A DNA stretch of 64,000 bases from MFZZ01 sp964610165 (GTDB lineage Bacteria > Patescibacteriota > Microgenomatia > UBA1406 > GWC2-37-13): the NCBI GenBank assembly GCA_964610165.1, contig CAZSUZ010000002.1, positions 1 through 64,000 of the forward strand. The letters run 5' to 3'. Under the pieces are notes generated by a model. That model worked only from the letters and a program-made list of their open reading frames with translations, ran no database searches and was not told the origin of the DNA. Below are positions 7,989-15,127 of this stretch, piece after piece. How positions within the stretch are numbered: the stretch's first letter is position 1; each line of letters starts with the position of its first letter. Position numbers and translations under genes: made by a program.

Positions 7989-8276
7989 TTACTTTACAGA
8001 TGCAGTAATATAGTCGTTAGCTATTGTGCATGGCCTAACGAATGTAACAGATTGAACTACATCTGCTGCCTTGTCCCGGAAAAGCAAACTGGTTCTGCTT
8101 AAATCATCAGTTTGCACAGTAATCGAGAATCCATACTCCAGATTCGGCAACGGCTTAAATTCGGTTTCAATGTTACCTAGGGATAATTCCTGCTTTGCCA
8201 TAGATTGCAATGCTTCTGCAATTTTTTGGGCAATGCTCTTTGCTCCCAGTTGATATTCAATAAGCAAACGATACAT
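7989..8276 (-). CDS. Small soluble protein of unknown function, Shine-Dalgarno-led cassette 2
   Basis: A 95-residue protein not recognised. It begins MYRLLIEYQLGAKSIAQKIA (an amphipathic helix), continues with alternating strands (GFSITVQTDDL, DVVQSVTFVRP) and ends at TASVK. It has no membrane segment. AAAGGAG lies seven bases before the ATG. The promoter is probably the minus-strand TGGTATAAT at 8319-8327, back to back with the promoter of the gene at 8349. It shares with its downstream neighbour the layout Shine-Dalgarno, about 100 codons, hairpin terminator, though the two proteins are not obviously homologous. Composition is more GC-rich than the flanking genes. Confidence 0.6.
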   Translation of the reverse strand: MYRLLIEYQLGAKSIAQKIAEALQSMAKQELSLGNIETEFKPLPNLEYGFSITVQTDDLSRTSLLFRDKAADVVQSVTFVRPCTIANDYITASVK

Positions 8277-8318
8277 CGTTAACTCCTTTCATCATTGGGG
8301 TTAAGAATCCAGGCGTAT

Positions 8319-8327
8319 ATTATACCA
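8319..8327 (-). promoter_or_regulatory. Extended -10 promoter of the small gene 7989-8276
   Basis: Minus-strand TGGTATAAT (TATAAT at 8319-8324) gives an extended -10 box. No convincing -35 is seen. The predicted leader is about 35 bases and carries the AAAGGAG site. Confidence 0.5.
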
Positions 8328-8336
8328 TTTTGCTGC

Positions 8337-8342
8337 TATAAT
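8337..8342 (+). promoter_or_regulatory. -10 box giving a leaderless mRNA for the 8349 gene
   Basis: TATAAT ends exactly 6 bases before the ATG at 8349, so transcription should begin at or next to the start codon. No -35 consensus is evident. Confidence 0.55.
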
Positions 8343-8348
8343 AACCTT

Positions 8349-9152
8349 ATGTTTGATCTACTTAACAATACGGCGCACCTTGCAGGAGAAATTCTCATGA
8401 AATATTTCCGTCAGGAAATGTTAGATGTAACACACAAAACATCTCATCATAATATTGTCACTCAAGCAGATACAGAAGCACAAGAGGTTATTTATAAACT
8501 ACTTATTGAAGGAATGAAAGCTAAAGGAGTAAAAGAAGAAGATATCGGATTTATTGGAGAAGAAAAACTAAGTACGGACATGAAAAAACACATGTTTATT
8601 ATTGATCCTTTAGATGGAACAGCAAATTTTGCAACAGGATTAGATTTATTTTGTGTTTTAATAGGCTATTTAAAGGATGGTAAAAGAGAAGCAGGCATTA
8701 TTTATATGCCAGTGCATGGTGATGTGTATTTTGGAGAAAAAGGAAAAGGTGCATTTATTATTCGCCAAGGAGTTAAACTTCCTTTAATTATTAATGATAT
8801 AACTACAAAAAATGGGTTTTTAAGTTCTTATTTGGGTGAAGGATCTTTGGAAAAAGGATTACCTCAAATACTCGCAAGTATGCAACCAGACTTTAGAGGA
8901 ATACGTATGATTGGTGCTGGTGGAGTATCTTTTGCTTATCTTACTGAAAATGTTATGGATGCTGTCATTTTAGGCCATCCTGGTATTTGGGATATTATGG
9001 GTCCACACATTATTATCGAAGAAGCTGGTGGCAATTTATATGATTGGCAAGGTAATGAAATTGAGTATGATTTTAATGATCCTTTTAAATCGTATGAAGT
9101 AATAGCAAGTCATCCATCTTTTAAAGAACAAATAGTTTCTAAAATGAAATAA
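8349..9152 (+). CDS. Inositol monophosphatase-family phosphatase
   Basis: A 267-residue lithium-sensitive-phosphatase-fold enzyme. The metal-binding GEE motif, DPLDGTANFA and the C-terminal WDIMGPHIIIEEAGG are the classic family signatures. Members hydrolyse inositol phosphate, 3'-phosphoadenosine phosphate or fructose bisphosphate, and the substrate cannot be told here. The frame opens 18 codons earlier, but the TATAAT box lies in that stretch and the homologous start MFDLLNNTAHLAGEIL is at 8349. There is no Shine-Dalgarno site, and the transcript is probably leaderless. The gene runs convergent to miaB with one base between the stops. Confidence 0.85.
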   Translation: MFDLLNNTAHLAGEILMKYFRQEMLDVTHKTSHHNIVTQADTEAQEVIYKLLIEGMKAKGVKEEDIGFIGEEKLSTDMKKHMFIIDPLDGTANFATGLDLFCVLIGYLKDGKREAGIIYMPVHGDVYFGEKGKGAFIIRQGVKLPLIINDITTKNGFLSSYLGEGSLEKGLPQILASMQPDFRGIRMIGAGGVSFAYLTENVMDAVILGHPGIWDIMGPHIIIEEAGGNLYDWQGNEIEYDFNDPFKSYEVIASHPSFKEQIVSKMK

Positions 9153-9153
9153 C

Positions 9154-10419
9154 TTACGCGGTCTGAGGTATATATACTGCACGATCTGCTTTTCTAAATC
9201 TTCCATTAATTAGTTCATCTAATAGTTCCCAGCGATTCTTTTTAATTGTATGTGGAACATCATCTGTAAATACTTTTGTAGCTGCAGTCATTGGTCTTTC
9301 AGAATACATAGAAATAAAAGCTTTATCATAGCCGACAGCTTTTACAAGTTTTACTGTATTTTGAAATTCTTCGTCTGTTTCTCCACAGAAACCTACAATA
9401 ATATCTGTTGTAAATTTAATTCCTGGTACTTTTGCCTTTAGTTTATTAATAATTTCTAGATACTCATCAGCTGTGTACCAACGATTCATTCGTTTAAGAA
9501 CTGCATCATCTCCAGATTGAATAGGTAAGTGAATTGTTCTTGTGATGTTTGGATATTTTGCAATAACATCGATTAATTCTTCAGAAAAATCCCAAGGATT
9601 TGAAGAGTAAAAACTAACTTCATCAAAATCCATTCGTGCAACATCTTCTAACAAATAGGGAAATAAAGTTGGAATGCGGTGACGGCCTAAATGTTTAACA
9701 TAAATTGGTTCAACTTCGCGACCATTATAGGTAAATTTAGCTCGAATTGTGGAAAGATTTTTAATATCTGTTACATATTTAGAATTATCAAAATATGTTT
9801 TATTTAAATCTCGCATAACTTGAATATTTTCTTTACCCATAATCAAGTCAGAGCCATACGAATTTACGTTTTGACCAAGCAGTGTAACTTTTTTATAGCG
9901 TTTTGCTTTTAAATGAATACATTCTTCAATAATATCTTGGTACGGTCTACTAATTTCACGACCTCGTGTAAATGGAACTATACAAAATGTGCAAAAGTTA
10001 TTACATCCATTTGAAATAGGAACCCAAGCTTGTTCTGTATTTTGTCGAACTGGTTCATTATCAAAGCCAACTTCTTCAATTGGCATAAATTCATCTACTT
10101 CTGGCATAATTTCTCGAATGCGGTTTAAATATTTTCCAGATGCATCTCGAAAAGCTATACCAACCATACAACCAGTGACAATAATTTTAAATAGTTCGTC
10201 TTTTTGTTGTTTTTCTGCTTTAATTTTTCCTAAATTATTTACTAATCCATACACTCTATGTTCGGCAGTTTCGCGCACCATACAGGTATTTATAATTACA
10301 TAATTTGCATCAGAATAGCCTCGGGCTTTGGTCATGCCACGTCCTTTAAAAGCTTTTTCAACACGTTCGGAATCTGCAACGTTTTGTTGGCAACCGAATG
10401 TTTTTATAAAGTATTTCAT
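9154..10419 (-). CDS. miaB: MiaB-like tRNA methylthiotransferase (radical SAM), TRAM domain absent
   Basis: A 421-residue radical-SAM methylthiotransferase. The UPF0004 domain has TFGCQQNVADSE and cysteines at about 10, 46 and 84 for the auxiliary cluster. The SAM cluster motif is CNNFCTFC followed by PFTRGREISRP, and LGQNVNSYG points to MiaB, which adds a methylthio group to i6A37 of tRNA. After NVNSYG there is an insertion of roughly 60 residues (up to RIPTLFPYLLEDV) not usual in the family. The protein ends shortly after the barrel (ELINGRFRKADR), so the RNA-binding TRAM domain is missing. The GNAT gene overlaps it by 4 bases (ATGA), suggesting coupled translation. Confidence 0.88.
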   Translation of the reverse strand: MKYFIKTFGCQQNVADSERVEKAFKGRGMTKARGYSDANYVIINTCMVRETAEHRVYGLVNNLGKIKAEKQQKDELFKIIVTGCMVGIAFRDASGKYLNRIREIMPEVDEFMPIEEVGFDNEPVRQNTEQAWVPISNGCNNFCTFCIVPFTRGREISRPYQDIIEECIHLKAKRYKKVTLLGQNVNSYGSDLIMGKENIQVMRDLNKTYFDNSKYVTDIKNLSTIRAKFTYNGREVEPIYVKHLGRHRIPTLFPYLLEDVARMDFDEVSFYSSNPWDFSEELIDVIAKYPNITRTIHLPIQSGDDAVLKRMNRWYTADEYLEIINKLKAKVPGIKFTTDIIVGFCGETDEEFQNTVKLVKAVGYDKAFISMYSERPMTAATKVFTDDVPHTIKKNRWELLDELINGRFRKADRAVYIPQTA

Positions 10420-10886
10420 TTTTGTTTTAAATTATTGAGAACTTCTTGAATATCTCCCGTAATCATTACCCACTCTTTTATTTCTTTAAATCCCATAGAT
10501 TTATACCAATTCAACGGATGTTCATAAACTCTGTGAGTAAATGTATCCCAAGAAACAGCCTGATATTTTTTATCAGCATTTTCGAAAAGAGTTTGTATTA
10601 ATTGTTTACCAATACCTTTTCCCTGATAGTCTGGATTAATAAAAAGTTCTCCATCAGTTAAATGATTTCCATCCCACCACGGTTTAACAACCGCTGTAAT
10701 ACCGCCAATGATATTATTCCCTTCAACTGCAACGAAAAACAAGTCTGGTTGTTCATTATACAAATGTTCTAGCAAAATAATTGCTTTTTTATCTGTCCAT
10801 TGTTCTCCAATATTTAATGAGTTATAAGCGATTACATAAATAGGAGCCAACGCTTTTAAATCATCTTTAGTAGCTAGGCGAATCAT
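10416..10886 (-). CDS. GNAT-family N-acetyltransferase
   Basis: A 156-residue acetyl-CoA-dependent acetyltransferase. The N-terminus MIRLATKDDLKALAPIY and the acetyl-CoA pyrophosphate loop YQGKGIGKQL are typical, with NWYKSMGFKEI as the C-terminal motif. Substrate unknown. It sits between coaBC (2 bases) and miaB (4-base overlap) in a minus-strand operon, so it may be a ribosomal-protein or tRNA-linked acetyltransferase, but that is speculation. Confidence 0.85.
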   Translation of the reverse strand: MIRLATKDDLKALAPIYVIAYNSLNIGEQWTDKKAIILLEHLYNEQPDLFFVAVEGNNIIGGITAVVKPWWDGNHLTDGELFINPDYQGKGIGKQLIQTLFENADKKYQAVSWDTFTHRVYEHPLNWYKSMGFKEIKEWVMITGDIQEVLNNLKQK

Positions 10887-10888
10887 AT

Positions 10889-12085
10889 TTAGGAAGTTAA
10901 ATTTATAATCTCTAATGCAATATTTTTTTTAGTATTTTTATCGATTTTAGTAATTTTTTTATTTTTTGAAACAACATAGACTTCGTTATCTTCAGAGCTA
11001 AATCCAATATCTTTTCGACTTATATCATTGACGATAATAAAATCTGCTTCTGAATCTTCAAATTTTTGTTGAACTAATTCGTATATGTTTTCTTCATTCA
11101 CTCCATGTACTGCTTTAAATCCAATAAGTTGAATATGTGGATTCCATTTTTTAATTTCGTTTATTATTTTTGGTGCAGTATGGAGTTCTAAAGAAACATT
11201 TTCAGAACTATCTATTTTACCTGCATGTTGTTCAACTGTATAGTCAGAAACGGCAGCTGCATGAATGAGGATATCAAATTCCGGACTTCTTCGTTCTAAA
11301 ATATTAAGAAGTTTTTGTGCTGTATCAAATGTTACTTGTTCAATAGGTAACATTGTTTGAATACTATTTTCAGCTCTAACCAACAAGACATCTGCTCCTT
11401 GTTTATAATATGCTTCCGCTAAAGCAACACCCATTTTGCCAGTACTTTTATTGGTTAAAACACGTGCAGAATCTATAGGTTCAGAAGTGCCACCAGCGGT
11501 AACAAGTATTTTTTTACCTTTAAATCGAGAAGCAAATGTTGTCATTAGTTCTATTTCACTCGCAATATCTGTAACTTCTGGCAGTCTTCCAACACCTTGA
11601 ACACCACAAGCTAACCATCCACTATTTGGCGACATAACTGAATATCCAAACTGCTGTAAAATCTTTAAATTTTTTTGTGTAGCAAGATGATTCCACATAT
11701 TAGTGTTCATTGAAGGAACAACAAGAACTGGTTTAACAGTTGCCAGAATTGTGGTTGTTAAAAAATCATCAGCTATGCCATTTGCTAGTTTGGCAATAAT
11801 GTTTGCTGTTGCAGGAGCTATAATAAATAAATCGCTATCTGTTGCAACATCTATATGTTCAACTTTACGTTCTTTAAGAACTTCTTTATAATCAAAATCT
11901 TTTTCAAATAATGTTGTAAATACTTTTTTTCCAGTAAGTTTTTCAACTTCTTTTACAGAAATCATTTCTTTTGCACTGTGGGTTAAGATTACCTGCACTT
12001 CATGACCATTTTTTTGCAAAAGAGGAATAAGTTCCAACATTTTAAAAGCCGCAATACCGGAAGAAATACCAATAGTGATTTTCAT
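10889..12085 (-). CDS. coaBC: Bifunctional phosphopantothenoylcysteine decarboxylase/phosphopantothenate-cysteine ligase
   Basis: A 398-residue two-domain enzyme of coenzyme A synthesis. CoaC (about 1-175): GISSGIAAFK flavin site, catalytic His in HIDVA (78), PSMNTNMW (124-131) and the active-site Cys160 in WLACGVQGVGRL. CoaB (about 190-398): VTAGGTSEPIDSARVLTN and STGKMG, then HAAAVSDYTV. Length is normal. No other CoA gene except a possible kinase domain in the adk fusion (second domain) is visible. The operon order is membrane protein, wecA-like, coaBC, GNAT, miaB. Confidence 0.92.
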   Translation of the reverse strand: MKITIGISSGIAAFKMLELIPLLQKNGHEVQVILTHSAKEMISVKEVEKLTGKKVFTTLFEKDFDYKEVLKERKVEHIDVATDSDLFIIAPATANIIAKLANGIADDFLTTTILATVKPVLVVPSMNTNMWNHLATQKNLKILQQFGYSVMSPNSGWLACGVQGVGRLPEVTDIASEIELMTTFASRFKGKKILVTAGGTSEPIDSARVLTNKSTGKMGVALAEAYYKQGADVLLVRAENSIQTMLPIEQVTFDTAQKLLNILERRSPEFDILIHAAAVSDYTVEQHAGKIDSSENVSLELHTAPKIINEIKKWNPHIQLIGFKAVHGVNEENIYELVQQKFEDSEADFIIVNDISRKDIGFSSEDNEVYVVSKNKKITKIDKNTKKNIALEIINLTS

Positions 12086-12096
12086 AATAGCCTATC

Positions 12097-13161
12097 CTAT
12101 TTTACCAAATCACCTTGTTTAATTCGTTCTGAAATAAACATGAAGACCAACAGAAGAACGGCTATTGTTAAAAATGCCAGCAATTTTTCAATACCACTTA
12201 AAAATAAACTAGAAATACCCAGAATAAAAGAGATTAACCAATAGAATACTGCAATTCTTCGTTTTCCCCATCCAATTTCAATAAGTCTATGATGAAAATG
12301 TCCCCAATCTGCTCGGAATGGAGAAGTTCCATGATGAAGTCTACGAATAATGGTATACACTGCATCAATTGTTGGAATAGCTAATACTAAAATTGCTGTT
12401 CCTACTTTTCCAAAAGACAAAATTGCTAATATGCCCAGTAAAAATCCTGCCATAGCGCCGCCACCATAACCTGGCATTATTCGTTGAGGGAAAAAATTAA
12501 AAGGTAAAAAGCCTAAATAAGCGCCAGAAACAATAAACGATAAATGTGCAACTGTTTGAGCTCGAATATCATGTGCGACAAATTGTTCTGATAATAAACC
12601 AAGAAATAGAGCTGTAATAGAAACAAAACCTGGTAATTGGCCATCTACACCTTTACTCCAATTAACCATATTCATAGTCCATGTAAGCCAGATAATAGCT
12701 ACAAGATCTGCAAAAATTAAAATATTTCGAACACCAAAAATATCAATTGACCATTTCCATGTATCTAAATGAATAACTCCACCAAATGGGTTAGAAACAT
12801 AGGGAATACCTAATCCAAAACCAACAACCAAAGCAGAAATTGTTAAGTTAAAAAAGAATCTTAAATAGGGAGAAACATCATACTTATCATCAAATAATCC
12901 AACAATAAGGAGTAATCCATTGGCAATAAGAATACCTGTAATTATTTTATTAGGTTGAATATAAACAAGCGTTGTAATAAGTAATGCTAAATAAATAGGA
13001 ATTCCACCTGCTCGAGGAATAATTCCTTTGTGTGTATGTGCTGGATGTTTTCTATCCTTTCTATCTGTGATAAGTCCAAAACGGTTTGCAAATTTAATTG
13101 TAAGTGGCGTTACTAAAAATGAAATGAGTGTTGCAGTAAAAAATATAAGATATGCTTCCAT
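12097..13161 (-). CDS. wecA: Polyprenyl-phosphate N-acetylhexosamine-1-phosphate transferase (WecA/TagO type)
   Basis: A 354-residue integral membrane enzyme with about ten helices. FDDKYDVSP, the MNMVNWSKGVDGQ catalytic loop and the HFHHRL motif near the C-terminus mark the MraY/WecA superfamily. The last motif favours WecA/TagO over MraY. It transfers a sugar 1-phosphate from a UDP-sugar to undecaprenyl phosphate, the first step for O-antigen, teichoic acid or capsule chains. The gene follows a small membrane protein by one base. It fits with the surface-sugar genes before and after. Confidence 0.85.
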   Translation of the reverse strand: MEAYLIFFTATLISFLVTPLTIKFANRFGLITDRKDRKHPAHTHKGIIPRAGGIPIYLALLITTLVYIQPNKIITGILIANGLLLIVGLFDDKYDVSPYLRFFFNLTISALVVGFGLGIPYVSNPFGGVIHLDTWKWSIDIFGVRNILIFADLVAIIWLTWTMNMVNWSKGVDGQLPGFVSITALFLGLLSEQFVAHDIRAQTVAHLSFIVSGAYLGFLPFNFFPQRIMPGYGGGAMAGFLLGILAILSFGKVGTAILVLAIPTIDAVYTIIRRLHHGTSPFRADWGHFHHRLIEIGWGKRRIAVFYWLISFILGISSLFLSGIEKLLAFLTIAVLLLVFMFISERIKQGDLVK

Positions 13162-13162
13162 A

Positions 13163-13468
13163 TTAGGTTACTAAAAAGATGATTTTAAGAAATATTCCTG
13201 TAAATGTAATAATTACAAAAATATTGACTATATTAAATAATTTTTGAAATAGTTCTTCAGAATGGAAAAATTTTTTAATGATGTAAGCGTTAAACAAATA
13301 AAATATGTGCATTAAGATTGGAAGTAAAGCGATATACCAGAATTCTACAAGTTGTGGATCTCCCCAAGGACGTGAATATAACAGAGGAATTTGTTTCGGC
13401 ATATATTGAAATCGCCATGCAAAGATACCTGTCATTAAGATATCTGCCGCAATCAGAAGCTTATTCAT
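13163..13468 (-). CDS. Small three-helix membrane protein of unknown function
   Basis: A 101-residue protein with hydrophobic stretches at about 5-19, 43-62 and 78-100 and a conserved-looking loop QIPLLYSRPWGDPQL between the first two. I recognise this loop pattern from uncharacterised membrane proteins of candidate-phyla bacteria, but no function is known to me. A TATAAT box ends exactly 6 bases before the ATG (13475-13480), so the operon mRNA that continues into the wecA-like gene, coaBC, GNAT and miaB is probably leaderless. Confidence 0.7.
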   Translation of the reverse strand: MNKLLIAADILMTGIFAWRFQYMPKQIPLLYSRPWGDPQLVEFWYIALLPILMHIFYLFNAYIIKKFFHSEELFQKLFNIVNIFVIITFTGIFLKIIFLVT

Positions 13469-13474
13469 AGAGTT

Positions 13475-13480
13475 ATTATA
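13475..13480 (-). promoter_or_regulatory. -10 box giving a leaderless mRNA for the 13468 operon
   Basis: Minus-strand TATAAT is followed by six bases (AACTCT) and the ATG. The -35 region has no clear consensus. Confidence 0.5.
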
Positions 13481-13563
13481 CTATTTCTCATTGAAATATA
13501 TCTTTCTTCGTGCTAATCTTTAAACGATTAACAAATTTTGTAATAAAACTACCATGGTATAAA

Positions 13564-13621
13564 TATCCTGCACACAACTAACTACTTTATTAATAGTTTT
13601 TTTTAACTATCATGCAGGATA
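13564..13621 (+). promoter_or_regulatory. Inverted repeat enclosing the glyA start codon
   Basis: TATCCTGCA (13564-13572) pairs perfectly over 9 bp with TGCAGGATA (13613-13621). The second arm contains the last two bases of the glyA ATG (13612-13614) and its first codons. If the 5' arm is transcribed it could mask the start. However, a possible extended -10 box (TGGTATAAA, 13555-13563) would start RNA inside the 5' arm, so a DNA operator is an alternative. Confidence 0.4.
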
Positions 13622-14934
13622 CACAAATTTATAACCTAATTACAAAAGAAGAAGACAGACAAAGAAAAGGAGTAGAACTTATTCCTTCCGAAAATTACGC
13701 ATCTACTCACGTAAGAACCGCATTATCATCTGCTCTTGTAAACAAATATTCTGAAGGATACCCTGGCAAAAGATATTATGGTGGAAACGAAATTATAGAT
13801 AACGTTGAATCTATTGCTCAAAATAGAGCAAAAGAATTATTTGGCGTTGAGCATGTAAATGTTCAACCATACTCTGGTTCTCCCGCTAATTTAGCAGTCT
13901 ATTTAGCAACATGTAAACCTGGTGACGCTGTTATGGGACAAGCCTTAGTTGCTGGTGGACATTTAACACATGGACATATGGTTTCTGCAACAGGAATATT
14001 TTTTAATAGTTTGCAATATGGTGTCATGCCCGAGGTAAAGAATGGTGAACTATTTGATTATAAAGAAATTAGAGCATTAGCATTAAAACATAAACCTAAG
14101 TTAATTTGGGTTGGTGCGACTGCTTATCCTCTTTTATTTAAATACGAAAAATTTGCAGAAATTGCAGAAGAAGTTGGTGCATATTTAGCAGCAGATATTG
14201 CACATGTTGCAGGTTTAATTGCTGGTGGTGCACATCCTTCTCCTGTTCCACATGTACATATTGTAACCACAACTACTCATAAAACACTTCGTGGACCAAG
14301 AGGTGCCATGATTATGGTTACTAAAAAAGGGCTCGATAAAGATCCAGAGTTACCAACAAAAGTTGATAAAGCAGTATTTCCAGGATTACAAGGAGGACCA
14401 CATGACAATACAACAGCTGCTATTGCTATTTCTTTATATGAAGCAGCACAGCCAGAATTTAAAGATTACGCACATCAAATTGTTAAGAATTCAAAAACAT
14501 TAGCTCAAACACTCGTAGATCATGGATATAAAGTGGTAGGAAATAAATCGGAGAACCATTTAGTTTTAGTCGATTTATCTCCAACACATGGTCCGGGAGC
14601 AGGCTATTTTGCTGAATATGCACTAGACCATGTTGGATTAACGTTAAATAAAAATACAGTTCCGGGAGAACCTGGTTCACCATTTTATCCATCCGGAATT
14701 CGCCTTGGTACACCTGCTGCAACAACTAGAGGTATGAAAGAAAAGGAAATGGAGTTTATTGGAAATGTTATGAATGAGGTTCTTGATTTCATTAAGAAGT
14801 ATAAGTTGCCAGGAACGAAGGAAGAACGTAAAGAGTATTTTAAAAAGTTTAAATCAGAGATTGATACGGATAATCATCTAAAGCAGTTGAAGGCAAAAGT
14901 AACAAAGATGGTAACGCCGTTTCCGATTCCGTAA
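13612..14934 (+). CDS. glyA: Serine hydroxymethyltransferase
   Basis: A 440-residue PLP enzyme that interconverts serine and glycine with transfer of a one-carbon unit to tetrahydrofolate. LIPSENYAS near the N-terminus, the YPGKRYYGG loop, the DIAHVAGLIAGG segment and the PLP lysine at about 224 in TTTTHKTLRGPRG are all present. C-terminal residues GIRLGTPAATTRG also match. Length is slightly above the usual 415-420. There is no Shine-Dalgarno site. The downstream folC shares the folate theme, and a folded segment lies between them. Confidence 0.95.
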   Translation: MQDTQIYNLITKEEDRQRKGVELIPSENYASTHVRTALSSALVNKYSEGYPGKRYYGGNEIIDNVESIAQNRAKELFGVEHVNVQPYSGSPANLAVYLATCKPGDAVMGQALVAGGHLTHGHMVSATGIFFNSLQYGVMPEVKNGELFDYKEIRALALKHKPKLIWVGATAYPLLFKYEKFAEIAEEVGAYLAADIAHVAGLIAGGAHPSPVPHVHIVTTTTHKTLRGPRGAMIMVTKKGLDKDPELPTKVDKAVFPGLQGGPHDNTTAAIAISLYEAAQPEFKDYAHQIVKNSKTLAQTLVDHGYKVVGNKSENHLVLVDLSPTHGPGAGYFAEYALDHVGLTLNKNTVPGEPGSPFYPSGIRLGTPAATTRGMKEKEMEFIGNVMNEVLDFIKKYKLPGTKEERKEYFKKFKSEIDTDNHLKQLKAKVTKMVTPFPIP

Positions 14935-14941
14935 ATTGGAA

Positions 14942-15122
14942 TTTAAATGTTAAGTCTCGTATACCATTCCAACAAATAACCGTTCGCCTAACTGAGTATA
15001 AATTCTAGGACTATCTCGTTTGCTCACTGCCGAAAGCTCTTTGATACATGGTTCTGTGTCATTATGCACAACGAGCTTTCGTAGCTTATTTGTTGTAAGG
15101 TATACTTCGACTTTAATTAAAC
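14942..15122. ncRNA. Candidate structured RNA between glyA and folC
   Basis: About 180 bases fold back on themselves. Outer stem pieces: TTTAA...TTAAGTC (from 14942) with GACTTTAATTAAA (to 15122), GTATACC (14959-14965) with GGTATAC (15099-15105), CAACAAATAA (14970-14979) with TTATTTGTTG (15086-15095). Inside are two hairpins: AAC(T)GAG(T)ATA (14990-14999) with TATCTCGTT (15012-15020), and CGAAAGCTC (15031-15039) with GAGCTTTCG (15073-15081) capped by TGATACA/TGTGTCA. The interruptions by internal loops look more like an RNA than a transposon end. It could be a folC leader, a 6S-like RNA or a foldback element. It does not match any riboswitch I know, including the THF class. Strand is undecided. 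Confidence 0.45.
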
Positions 15123-15127
15123 TAAAT

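Noticed and set aside
14942..15122. Tetrahydrofolate riboswitch
   Set aside because: The location is tempting, but I cannot find the conserved core or the pseudoknot of the known class, and the structure is about twice as long.
14942..15122. tRNA gene
   Set aside because: No T-arm GGTTCRANNCC and no 7-bp acceptor with cloverleaf spacing. The outer stem is far too long.
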